64,000 bases of DNA, from positions 43,289,405 to 43,353,404 of the forward strand of contig CM061489.1 of assembly GCA_030867185.1 (NCBI GenBank), written 5' to 3'. Both the position numbers and the translations under genes were made by a program. Source of the DNA: Tagetes erecta. Taxonomy: Eukaryota; Streptophyta; Magnoliopsida; Asterales; Asteraceae. Below the pieces are notes generated by a model, which ran no database searches, was not told where the DNA came from, and saw only the letters and a list, made by a program, of their open reading frames with translations. Below are positions 21,401-32,800 of the stretch, one piece after another. The first letter of the stretch is position 1; each line of letters starts with the position of its first letter.

Positions 21401-22248
21401 TCTTCAAATAGACCCAACAGATTGCAAGTAAAATAGTCTGCAGATGGAATCTTCATTAACCAATCAAAGTTTGTTGACAAACTGTTGAAGAAATTCAAGA
21501 TGCAAGATTGTCAGACTATTAGAACCCCATCTGATGTAAGCTGCAAGATCCAACCTGATCCAAAAGGCAAATCTATTGATGAAACACTTTACAGATCAAT
21601 GATCGGTTCACTTATGTGTCTTACTACATCAAGACCAGACATCATGTATGCTGTATGTGTATGTGCAAGATATCAGTCAGATCCTAAAGAGTCGCACCTG
21701 ATCCCCGTCAAATGTATATTCAGATATCTCAAAGGGAAACGTAATCTAGGTTTGTGGTATCCTTATGAAGGAAATTTTGAATTATATAGTTATTCTGATA
21801 GTGACTTTGGTGGTTGTGCTCTTGACAGGAAATCAACCACAGATGGATGTCAGTTTCTAGGTCCTCGTCTAGTCTCTTGGCAATGCAAAAAGCAGACCAA
21901 TGTTTCCGTATCCACTGTAGAAGCAGAGTACATCGATGCATCTGTTGGATGTTCTCAAGTTCTGTGGTTACAAAATCAATTGCTTGACTACGGGTTTAAT
22001 TTTCTCAAAACTCCTATTTACATAGACAATACTACTGCTATGTTCATTACCGCTAATCCTGTTCAACACTAAAAAACAAAACATATCGAAATTCGATATC
22101 ATTTTCTCAGAGACAACTCTGAAAAAGGTTTAATAATTTTGATTAAAGTTCATACTGAGAAACAACTGGCAGATCTTTTCACAAAATATTTTTTTCATGA
22201 CGGTTTGAATATTTAATACAATCCATAGGATTAATCAACCATGATTAA
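18403..22248 (+). pseudogene. pol: Element B pol, heavily decayed (copy 1)
   Basis: Same domain order as A pol: protease DSG (about 18450), GAG-pre-integrase LWHRRLRHSN (about 18850), integrase with RSDNGT and PQQNGVAERKN (19230-19360), RT with YVDDIIFG (about 20850) and RNase H with YSDSDFGG (about 21790). Breaks include frameshifts near 18680, 19037 and 20650, stops at 19289-19291 and 20219-20221, a deletion of about 60 bp near 20385 that removes the RT start, and a 450-bp solo LTR inside RT. The C-terminal ...LINHD is still readable at 22246. Confidence 0.88.
20970..21419 (+). mobile_element. Solo LTR inside element B RT (copy 1)
   Basis: A 450-bp insertion starts TGATAGTTCG and ends ACCCAACA, flanked by the 5-bp direct repeat GATTG (20965-20969 and 21420-21424). 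Removing it plus one GATTG restores the continuous RT coding sequence seen in element A. There is no internal region, so this is the product of LTR-LTR recombination. Strand inferred from weak cues only. Confidence 0.88.
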
Positions 22249-22480
22249 TTCTTGTTACAAGAAAACAAAATACAAAATCAGAAAATATAAAAAAAAATCC
22301 AAAAATATAATAAGTCGTTGTCATTTAGTGTTTCACATGTCTTTTTGTTTTTGCATTGTGTGTGTGCATGAAAAAGAAAAAGAAAAGGAATATCATGTCA
22401 TAAGAATCATAGTTGCAAAAGTGAGAAATGATAGATACACTTAGTATTATCTGATTCATCATTTTCAATAATGAAGACTG
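22249..22480 (+). other. Element B 3' non-coding sequence up to duplication junction (copy 1)
   Basis: A-rich sequence after the pol stop, homologous to that after A pol. It ends at the 22480/22481 junction. The hairpins, internal PPT and third ORF of B are missing here and lie only after copy 2. Confidence 0.8.
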
Positions 22481-24737
22481 TTATGGTCATTTTTCAAGGG
22501 AATGCAAAGCTCCTAAGAATCAGAATTTCAACGACCAAGCAAGTTCAAGCAATCAAGGTCAAGGTCAAAGCTCACAACAGTCTTCGAGCTACCAAAGTAG
22601 AAATCAACGTTTCTTTCAGAAACCATATCAAAGTCTTCCCATGCCAGAACTAAAGGATGAAGGCAAGAAACCAGAAGATCAGACTAAGGCACTGGTGGTC
22701 AGTGTAAAAGACGGATATGATTGGAGTGCGTATGCAGAACAATTCACATCTGATCTTACATCAGGTTTGGCACTGGTATGTGAAATAGAAGAAGACTGGT
22801 CTGAAGAAGGGGATGGTAAAATGATTGAAGATACTGTGAGTGAAGATTCAGAGGAATATGACTGGAGTGCAAAGTCTGATCCTGTTGAAGAATCTGAGTC
22901 TGAAATTGCGCTGATGGCTACTGCAAGTGAGTCTTCATCATCTACCGAACAACCAAAGGTTAGTAATGACTTACCCCCTAACTATGTTCCATTACCTGCT
23001 GATGTGAAAGAAAGGTTATGTTCAGAACAATGTATTCAACAAGTAGAACATTATCGAACTCATTCCTTTAAAATTGGTGATAAATTAAGTAAACATGAAA
23101 AACTTCATGAACAATTTAAAATTGATCATAAAATTTCTGATTAGAAGATTTTGTCACTGAAAGAATCATGGAACAAAACCTTAAAGGAACTGGAAATGGT
23201 AACAAAACAACTTGAAGAAATGACAAAGAACTTTGAACAAGAAAAAGTTGCTCATGCTGTTACACAAGTTGAATTAACAAAAGTGAAAAGTTGTAAAACA
23301 ATGGTTAAACAACTCGTAAGTGAAAGAGGTAACAAAACCAAAACCGGGTTGGGTTTCACTCATGAACCAATGCCAAATTCAATCACTCAAACCTTACCGG
23401 AAAACTTTAATGAATTTGATCATTCACCTGAAAATAAAGAAAATTCAAAGAAATTCAAAGAAGTAAATCCGAGTCTGAAGGTTCTGAAGTGCTGATGGAA
23501 AGTTTGAAAGAAGAAGATGGAGTGACAACTGAAGCTGATGATGAAGCTAGCAACAAATCAGAGCCTGTTCTGATTCAACTTGTTGAGTATCCGGAACTGA
23601 ATCCGAAGTCAGAAACAGTGAAGGATGAAGGTGAATTTTCAGGATACAATGATCCTGAATACATCAGGTGGAAGAAGGAACAAAAGGCGCAAGTTGCTGA
23701 TCAGTTGATCAAAAAGCAAGAAGTGAAAAAGACTGAAGTTTCAACTGCGAAGAAGCAGAAATCGAAAGTAATGACCAATCAATCTGAAACAAAAGAATTG
23801 AAAGGTCAAACCTGTCAAAAAGAAAGTGTCAAAAGGAAAAACAATTAAATTTGTGTCTGCAGGAACGTTTGATTTGAACGAATCTTATGGTAAACCAATC
23901 AATTCTCCAATCAAATCTAACTCTGGTCTGAAAACAGGTTCAGGTCCTAAGTCTTCCGCTGTCAATGATAAGAGAATTGAATCTAAAAAGGTAACCAAAC
24001 AGAACAGTTTAAAATCGAACCAAAGTCCCATGCAATCAAAATCACAATCAAAATCTCCACAAAAGAATCAAGTTAATCTAAAACCGAACAAAACTGATAA
24101 TGAATCACGAGTGGGTTCAACATCAAAAGTTAACAATCGGCTCTTTAGGATTAGCAAGAAACATTGTGAGATATGTGATCGTTATAACCATGCAACTGCT
24201 GAATGTTTCTTTAACAGGTACTGCAGTTACTGTGACAAAAGAATCCAATCTTCAGAAGAATGTTTTTATAACAAATTTTGTGATATTTGTGAAACGAGAA
24301 ACCATGACACAAAGGATTGTTTCTTTCGATCAAACTCAACAAGAGAAATGACTCCGTTTCCAAATTTTCAAAGAAATCAATCATTTGGTTTTCAAAATAT
24401 GAATCACAGTCATTCTCCGGTTTTGAGAAATTTCAATCGAAACAATTCTGTTTCTAACTTTTCACCAAGAAATGTGCAGGTTAACAGTTTTAAACCAAGA
24501 GCTTTGATGGTAAGAAATCAAAAGTTTGAAAATAACCTTGATCCTAAGTTAGAGGAAAGGTTCATTGCTTTAAGAAGAAAGCAATCAATGCACGCCAATG
24601 GGCGAAACAACAGTTTTCAGCATCAAAATCTCTTAAATGAAACAAATTTTCAAAACGTTCAATATCAACAAGTTACTATTGCAGATAGATTCGGAAAACC
24701 CAAGACCGTGTGGGCCTGGGTTGACCAAACTAACTAA
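22481..24737 (+). pseudogene. gag: Element A gag, C-terminal part, broken (copy 2)
   Basis: Begins inside the first zinc knuckle (Tyr-Gly-His-Phe-Ser-Arg-Glu-Cys), then a Gln/Ser linker, the acidic VSVKDGYDWSAYAEQF region, and the helical region. The triple-knuckle block is at 24165-24320. It shares the TAG at 23142-23144 and the two early frameshifts with copy 1, but lacks the copy-1 TGA and the missing base at about 444, so 23826-24737 is open to the conserved terminal TAA. It is less decayed than copy 1. Confidence 0.85.
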
Positions 24738-26217
24738 GTGTTTGTTGAAATGCAGGTACGCCCAAGAAGACCTATCAACTCATGGTTCGTTGATAGTGGG
24801 TGTAGCCGGCATATGACAGGCAACCATGCCTTGCTTCAGGATTTCAAGCTGAAAAATGGTACACACGTTGCATTTGGAGGTGATGCGGGTGGTAAAATAA
24901 CAGGAGAAGGAACCGTATCGAATGGGGTCATTAGTTTTGATAAAGTCAACTACTGTGCACAGTTGAACTTTAATTTACTAAGTGTATCTCAAATCTGTGA
25001 TAAATCTTATTCAACTTTATTTGATGATTCTTTCTGTTATATACTCAAACCAGGTTTCAAGATTGACAATGAATGGGTAGTGGTTAAAGCTCCAAGAGAT
25101 CGTGATGTATACAAGCTGGATATGTCACAGATTGACGCTGAAACCGAAACTACTTGTCTCATTGCACATGCTTCAAATGATGAAAGTCAGCTTTGGCATA
25201 GACGGCTGGGCCATTCAAACTTCAGAAACATGAATCGTTTAGTGACTGGAAATCATGCTGTGGGAATACCTTCAAAGAAATTCTCTACAACTGATCTCTG
25301 TCCAGCATGTTTGAAAGGCAAACAGCACCGAATGTCTTTTAAGTCCAAGCCAGAAAACTCCATTTCAAAACCCTTGCAGATGCTACATATGGATCTTTTC
25401 GGACCAACAAATGTACAAAGCATCGGAAAGAAGTCTTATTGTTTTGTCATCATTGACGATTTCACTAGATTTTCTTGGGTTTATTTCTTGCATGTTAAAT
25501 CTGAAACTGCTGAGTTGTTAAAAGAATTTATTATCAAAGTTGAAAATCAGTTGGATTGTAAAGTGAAAACGTTAAGAAGTGATAATGGAACAGAATTTAA
25601 GAACGCTAATGTTGATTTGTTTTGTGCAGAAAAAGGAATTGCTAGACAATTTAGTGCTCCAAGAACGCCTCAACAAAATGGGGTTGCGGAACGGAAAAAC
25701 CGGACACTGATTGAAGCAGCAAGATCCATGCTTGCAAATGCCAAAATCCCTATCACATTCTGGGATGAAGCTATTGCTACTGCATGTTTTGTACAAAACA
25801 GAACATTACTGGTTCAGGATAAACAGAAAACATCTTATGAGTTGTTATTTGGAAGAAAACCGAATATTTCTTATTTGAAAGCATTTGGTTGTCCTGTAAC
25901 GATTCTAAATTTAAATGATCATCTCGGGAAATTTGAGTCAAAATCTGACGATGGATTTTTCCTTGGTTATTCGTCTGTTTCTAAAGCTTATCGGGTTTTT
26001 AATAGCAAAACAAATACTGTTATTGAAACTATCAACGTAAAGTTTTTAGAAAATTCGTTTCCGTCAGTGGCGCATGGTCCCGAATGGTTATTTGATTTAG
26101 ATTCGTTATCAAAATCTTTCAATTCTAACTTGTTTGATTTTTCAGGAAAAGCAAGGAAAGAATCAGGTGACTTGGGATGCTTTAGTGACGATTCTGATAA
26201 TGACGATGATGGCCATC

Positions 26218-26222
26218 TCAAC
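26218..26222 (+). repeat. Target-site duplication, left
   Basis: TCAAC directly before the Gypsy LTR. It equals 39417-39421 after the element and is present once at the uninterrupted site in copy 1. Confidence 0.95.
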
Positions 26223-29200
26223 TGTCACACCCCGACCAAGGGCCCAGGCATGAAGACTGATATCAACCAAACGCAGCGGAAAATACTACATATTTATTTC
26301 ACTAGTACATATTGTTCGGTCCCGATTACAATTACATGTCTTAAAAGAAAAGAAAACCAAAATAATAAAATACAACCCAATCGAATTTATTTAATAAAGC
26401 TAGACTAATGTCTTCTTGACTTCGACTAGGGTTGGTCTTTCTAGTGCTCAGTGCCTACACTCTTCACACTTGATCATTACCTGAAAATACATACTCAAAA
26501 TACGTCAACAATATGTTGGTGAGAACATGAGTTTTAGACACAAGACACAATAATTAAATATGGTGTAAATTAATCAAGCTCACAATCAAACCTGTGTCCA
26601 CGACCCGTGGGCATCAAAATAATATTTCCCTTACTTATGTTATACCAACATAAGATAACAAATGGCGCGAATATATGCCACAAGATAAACATATATATCA
26701 TTCAACGGATGGTCATCCCAAAAGGGTCCGTTGTGTGTGGGGGTTTTCCCCAGATAGTACTACCCATATATCCCGGGGCTCCTTATTGGAGTTAATGATT
26801 GTGCTAAAGTCAGGGATTGTCATGGCAACCAAAAATAAACTTGAATAATTATACACCAATAAGTTCAAAAACAATTAAGAGTATGTATTCTCAATTCCCA
26901 AAACAAGTGTAATCAAAATAGTTTACAAAAATGGGATCACATGAACTCACCTCTTAGTCTTGAATGAAATGTCTCTTCAAAGCTAAATTTAATGACCTAA
27001 AATATATAATCATGTCACTAGAGTTCTCAATGATATGCATTATCTATAGGTGAAAGTGTCCAAAAGTGATATCGGTCTCAAAGGCTCCAAAACACGTTAA
27101 GTATTTGTAAATTATTATAACATAACATTTCAATTGTTCTTTCTATCAAATAAATACTTTAAAAATATACAATTTAAAATTAGTTAGTTGTATCGTTATT
27201 TGTCGTTTTCACCGGAATTGCGTTATATTGGTCAAATTTTCCCTTTTTGTTAATTTAATAGCATTTCATTATTATTACAAACAAATAATATAATTTATAC
27301 TTTATGCTACTGGAAAAATGTGACTTTTAATTATATAGACTTATTTTGTTATTTTTCATTATTTAATCTTATTTTAATGCTTGAATAATGAGTAAAATAC
27401 CAAATAATTAGGATTTAATTACTAAATGTCAAAATCCATTTTTATACAGTAGGTTATACCTATTTATATGTGTTTATATATTTTTGATATTTATTTTTGG
27501 TAATTTAGCTATTTATGTCTTTATATTATCATTTTAAGGCCATAATTCTAAATAATTAGTAAATAGATTTATAAATATCATTTTATAATTTATACTAATT
27601 ATATGCAGTATATATAGTGTAGAAAAAATGTTGAAAATGATAATAAAATGATTCTTCTAATTTTTATTGTTTTATTTCTTTTTCTATGCCTTTATAGGAA
27701 AATATTTATAATGTATATAAAATAAAGACCTGAACCTATTTTAATATTTTTCTTATGTTTAGAATAGTAAACTTAGATTCTCTGTAAATTTTCATAATTT
27801 TTCAAGGTCGTTAGCTATTTTTCCCATTTTCTTGTTATTAAACTCATTTAAAATCGTTTAATTATTTGGTAACGTGTTTAGTGCTAATTTTTCATGTCAA
27901 AATCTTCATTTGGACTTAAGTTCACAGGAAAAATTAGTTTCCAAGATATTTGGTTGATAAGGTCCGGTTTTTGCATAAATGAGTTTATTACGAAATGGTT
28001 TTACCGGTTTTTACGGTTTTTAGTGGGTTTAACGGGTTTTTATGCAACGAATGTCATAGACCAGACTTCAAAGGTATTTTATGCTTGTGTTTAGAATTTC
28101 TAATGTGTTGGTCTAATTAGAGGTCATATGTGTCTAAAACAATGTTAAATTTCATATTTAACGTATATAACATCGGTTTTTCGGGAGGAATTTGAGTACC
28201 TTTTTGGTAGGGCTGAAGTTCACGACTTTAAGGAGCTTGAATGGGTCTACAAGAGCTGTCAAAATCGTGGGTTTTGAGGTGTTAATGTTTTGGTAGAATA
28301 GCTTGCATAAAACACTGAGTTACCGTGAATTTAAGGGATTTAAAGTTGCGTTTTTGAGTTACCTTGATGAGATGACTATGAAAACTCAATTTGGGCTGAT
28401 GTATGTCAAGAATATGAGCAAATAGAGGCTGAAGTTTCTGTTAAAAATATTGTGAATGGTTAGAAAGTAGTAAATCACATAGAGGTCTTATAACTTACAA
28501 GTTGGACGTGTAGTTGTGTAGAAATCGAACCCGAATGATTTTTGGACGAAATCGTAGCAACCAACGGAGATATGTGAGAGGTATTGAGACGTGATTCAGG
28601 GCTGGAACAAGATAAGATTTTCATTAAGATCAAAGACTTACAACAAGGGTTTATAAGAATTGAATATTTATCTCACATTTTTACCTTGATCAAACTTGAT
28701 GGTTGTTTGTTCCCTGCTTTAGAAGGCTTCAAGATGGATGGAACAAGATAGAGAATATGGTGTAAGTTTGAGATGAAGAATGATCAAGGATTTCTTGCAA
28801 AGGATGTTATAGAGATTTCAAGGTTTTTGCATGGTTTGTGATTGGCCAAATATTTCTTGCTTGATTCTCCCAATCTCAGACATTGGAATTGAAAAGATAT
28901 GGTTGATATCAGTGGGTTTGCAAAGTCCAATGGATTATGGGGAGATTCGTAATAAGGAAGGGAGATGTATCCTCCTTTTGGTTTTATATACATCAATTAT
29001 TTTGTATAGTTATTTAGTTAATTTCCCTTTTCTTTTTTTTATAATAAAGTTATATACATCTTTCATGGCAATAAGGGAGGTCACGTAATAATTGAAAAGA
29101 GAAAGAAAAGGAGTAGGTGATTTGTTTAGATATTTGAATTCCTATCTTGTAGGTTTGTTACATATGTTTATATTATTATTTATCATTATGTATATTGTTA

Positions 29201-29725
29201 TTTATTGTTATTTGACTTTTACAATCTAATGTATATCTATTTGTGTAGCAACATTACGTTTATACATATTTGTATGTTTATGTAGCTTAAACGTTAGTGA
29301 TGAGTTTTCTAATTTATGTCTACATTACGCGAGCGCGCGAGTAGGTACAAATTAATAAGTTTCATGGTTTATATAATATATACCTTTATATTTATTTTCT
29401 TATATTTTTGGTACACGCTTTGTTTGCTCGGGTTTCATTTGTAAGGTGTGTCGGTTTATATTAGTGGATTTTATGATCGTACTATATAGGTGGACTTTAT
29501 AATTGTACCTTTACTTTGGATCAATTTGTATGTGATGGGTTTTTGGGTGGATTGGGTCAAGCCCAATAAAATACAAGTAGGCCAAGCCCGTTGGGTCTAG
29601 TTCATAACTAAATCATATCCCGTGACAGGCCTAGTTCGTGTCTAAAATTTTCTATTTGCTATCCATGTGTTTTACTTACGCTAAAAAAAATAAAAATAAT
29701 TAGGCCTAAAATTCGGGTTGTTACA
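26223..29725 (-). repeat. Gypsy LTR, left (3' LTR in element sense)
   Basis: 3,503 bp, TGTCACACCC...GGTTGTTACA on the plus strand. By eye about five substitutions separate it from the right LTR, together with a 21-bp segment present only here (about 26990-27012) and a roughly 100-bp segment missing here (near 28947). A minus-strand TATA (TATATAAAA) is at 28982-28990. Confidence 0.93.
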
Positions 29726-29736
29726 GTCTCCCCTAG
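29726..29736 (-). other. Gypsy polypurine tract
   Basis: On the minus strand CTAGGGGAGAC directly precedes the 3' LTR start TGTAACAACC. It is short but in the required position. Confidence 0.75.
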
Positions 29737-29848
29737 TTATAAAAATTTCGTCCTCGAAATTTGCTTAAGGTATATATGTATAATAGTAACATAAATATTT
29801 AGAAACAAATAGTAGTTAGTAAGTTTGCATTTGGTAGGCATGGGTACC

Positions 29849-32800
29849 TCAAACGGTTTCATCCATGTTATTTTGTTGATCAAACAAATGTGGGTACTTT
29901 CTCTTCATTTCGCTCTCGCGTTCCCACGTGAATTCCGGACCTCGTCTTGAGTTCCACCTAACCTTAACGATTGGAATTTTACTTCTTCTAAGTTTCTTTT
30001 CTTGTCGTAACATTATTTCTACGGGCTCTTCGATGAAGTTAAGTTTGTCGTCAATTTGCACTTCATCAGGCGGTATGATCAATGTTTCGTCAGATAAACA
30101 CTTTTTGAGGTTTGACACATGGAAAGTGTCATGGATTCTTCCAAATACTTCGGGTAGTTCGAGACGATAGGCAACTGGGCCAATTCTTTCTAAGACTTGG
30201 AATGGTCCAATATATCTTGGGCTTAGTTTACCTTTCTTTCCAAAACGAATTGAACCTTTCCAAGGCGAAACTTTCAACAATACTCTATCGCCTACTTCAA
30301 ACTCTAACGGTTTGCGTCTCTTATCGGCATAACTCTTTTGTCGTGATCTTGCAGTTACGAGTCGATCCTTTATTTGCATTATCTTATCGGTCGTTTCTTG
30401 TATAATTTCAGGCCCTGTTATCTGGCTATCCCCAATTTCTGCCCAACATAATGGTGATCTACATTTTCGCCCATATAAAGCTTCAAACGGGGCAGCTTTA
30501 ATGCTTGCGTGATAACTATTATTGTAGGAAAACTCAACTAAAGGAAGATGAGTGTCCCAGCTACCTCCGAAATCAAGCACACATGCTCTCAACATGTCTT
30601 CTAAGGTTTGAATCGTTCGTTCGCTTTGACCGTCAGTTTGGGGATGATAAGCGGTACTTAAATCCAATCGGGTTCCTAAGGCTCGTTGAAAAGTTTGCCA
30701 AAACCTTGAGGTAAAACGACTGTCACGATCTGAAATGATTGAAAGAGGTACCCCGTGTCTACTTACAATTTCATCCACATAAATTTTTGCCAATCTTTCC
30801 ATCTTGTAGTCCTCTCGAATAGGTAAAAAGTGGGCAGACTTTGTTAGACGGTCAATTATCACCCAAATGGTATCATAACCTCTCGGTGTACGTGGCAACT
30901 TGGTGACAAAATCCATGGCTATTCCTTCCCATTTCCACTCGGGAATTTCTGGTTGTTGCAACAATCCGGATGGTTTTTGGTACTCCGCTTTAACTCTAGA
31001 GCATGTTAGGCACTTCCTTATGTATGTAGCAATGTCCTTCTTCATTCCGGGCCACCAATACCTTTCCTTTAAGTTCATGTACATTTTATCGTTACCTGGA
31101 TGTACCGAGTATCTAGACTTATGGGCCTCATCCAAGATTGCATTTCGTAAATTACCATGGATTGGAACCCATATCCTGTTATTCAACCTTAATACCTCAT
31201 CATTGTCGGATGCAAACTTCTTCTCCAAGCCAGCTAATTCTTCATTTACCAAGTTTTCTCCTCTGATGGCTTCTTTTTGAGCATCACGAACTTGAGAGAT
31301 TATGCTAGATTGTACAGTTAACCTTAGCGCTCGAACTCTAAGTGGTTTGACTCGTTCCTTTCTACTCAAGGCATCAGCAACGACATTTGCTTTACCTGGA
31401 TGGTACCGAATCTCACAATCGTAGTCATTTAACAGTTCTACCCATCTCCTTTGTCTCATATTAAGCATCTTTTGGTCAAAAATATGTTGTAAACTTTTGT
31501 GATCGGTGAAGATGATACACTTTGTTCCGTACAAGTAATGCCTCCAAATTTTAAGTGCAAACACTACGGCACCCAATTCAAGATCATGGGTCGCGTAACC
31601 CTTCTCGTGAATCTTAAGTTGGCGTGACGCGTAAGCGATCACTTTGTTTCTTTGCATTAAAACACAGCCGAGTCCTTGTTTTGATGCATCGCAGTAGACT
31701 ACGAAATCATTTGTTCCATCAGGCAAAGACAGAATCGGTGCAGTACACAACCTATGCTTGAGGGTTTCAAAGGCTTCTTGTTGTTTGGGCCCCCATACGA
31801 ACTTAACATTTTTCTGGGTCAAAGTTGTTAAAGGCTGAGCAATTTTGGAAAAGTTTTCAATAAATCGCCGGTAGTAGCCTGCTAAACCCAAAAATTGTCT
31901 TATTTCAGTAGGAGTTTTCGGAGCTTCCCATTGTTTAACTGCTTCTATCTTTGCTGGATCCACCTTAATTCCTTCTTTACCAACAACATGTCCAAGGAAT
32001 TGCACTTCACGCATCCAGAATTCGCACTTTGAGAACTTAGCATAAAGTTGCTCTTTCCTAAGTAATTCTAGAATCATTCTTAGGTGTTGCTCGTGCTCAT
32101 CTTTGGTTTTTGAGTAGATTAGTATATCGTCTATGAACACGATCACGAATTTGTCCAAGTATGGCTTGCACACTCTGTTCATAAGGTCCATGAAGACTGC
32201 AGGTGCGTTTGTCAATCCAAAAGGCATTACCAAGAACTCGTAGTGTCCATACCTAGTTCGAAAAGCAGTTTTGGGAACATCCTCTTCTTTAATCCTCAAC
32301 TGATGGTATCCAGATCTCAGATCTATTTTGGAAAAGTAGCTCGACCCTTGTAGTTGATCAAAGAGGTCATCAATCCTTGGTAGTGGGTACCGATTCTTTA
32401 CCGTCACCTTGTTCAAGTCACGATAGTCGATACACATTCTCAATGTACCGTCCTTCTTTTTGACAAACAGTACCGGCGCTCCCCAGGGTGAAAAACTCGG
32501 TCGAATAAAGCCCTTATCGGTGAGCTCTTGCAATTGGGTCATAAGCTCTTGCATCTCTGACGGTGCTAGGCGATATGGTGATTTTGCTACAGGTGCTGCT
32601 CCTGGAATTAAGTCGATGCGAAACTCAACTTCTCTAAGTGGCGGTAAACCTGGTAGTTCATCGGGAAATATATCGGAAAATTCTGCCACAATCGGTACGT
32701 CTTCGATGTGCCTTTCTTCCTCTACATTCAATACGTATGCCATGTACGCAACACGTCCCTTACGCATGTATTTGTTTGCCATCAGGCAAGAGATAAGGTT

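Larger units (their letters stand above)
1..22480 (+). repeat. Tandem segmental duplication, copy 1 (left end outside window)
   Basis: The sequence is nearly identical to 22481-58803 apart from the 13.2-kb Gypsy insertion there. The offset is about 23,125 bp before that insertion and about 36,323 bp after it. The unit contains element A, remnant C and most of element B. The right junction lies at about 22480/22481, where the B 3' non-coding sequence stops (after ...GAAGACTG) and A gag zinc-knuckle sequence begins. In copy 2 the equivalent position continues uninterrupted into more B sequence. The left end is inferred to lie about 640 bases before the window. Confidence 0.93.
13640..22480 (+). 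mobile_element. Copia element B, SIRE/Maximus-like, copy 1 (3' part cut off)
   Basis: 5' LTR, tRNA-Met PBS, 920-nt leader, decayed gag and pol, then 230 bp of 3' non-coding sequence until the duplication junction. It is inserted in the gag part of remnant C. It is considerably older than A by the number of stops and frameshifts. The third ORF of this element is visible only in copy 2. Confidence 0.88.

Noticed and set aside
24738..26408. Apparent 556-codon ORF ending at 26408
   Set aside because: The last about 62 codons are read-through into the Gypsy LTR after the target duplication; the gene portion ends at 26222.
27000..29700. Short plus-strand ORFs in the Gypsy LTRs (for example near 27894 and 28831)
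   Set aside because: They are short, lie within AT-rich LTR sequence and have no recognisable domain; their presence in both LTRs is due to LTR identity.
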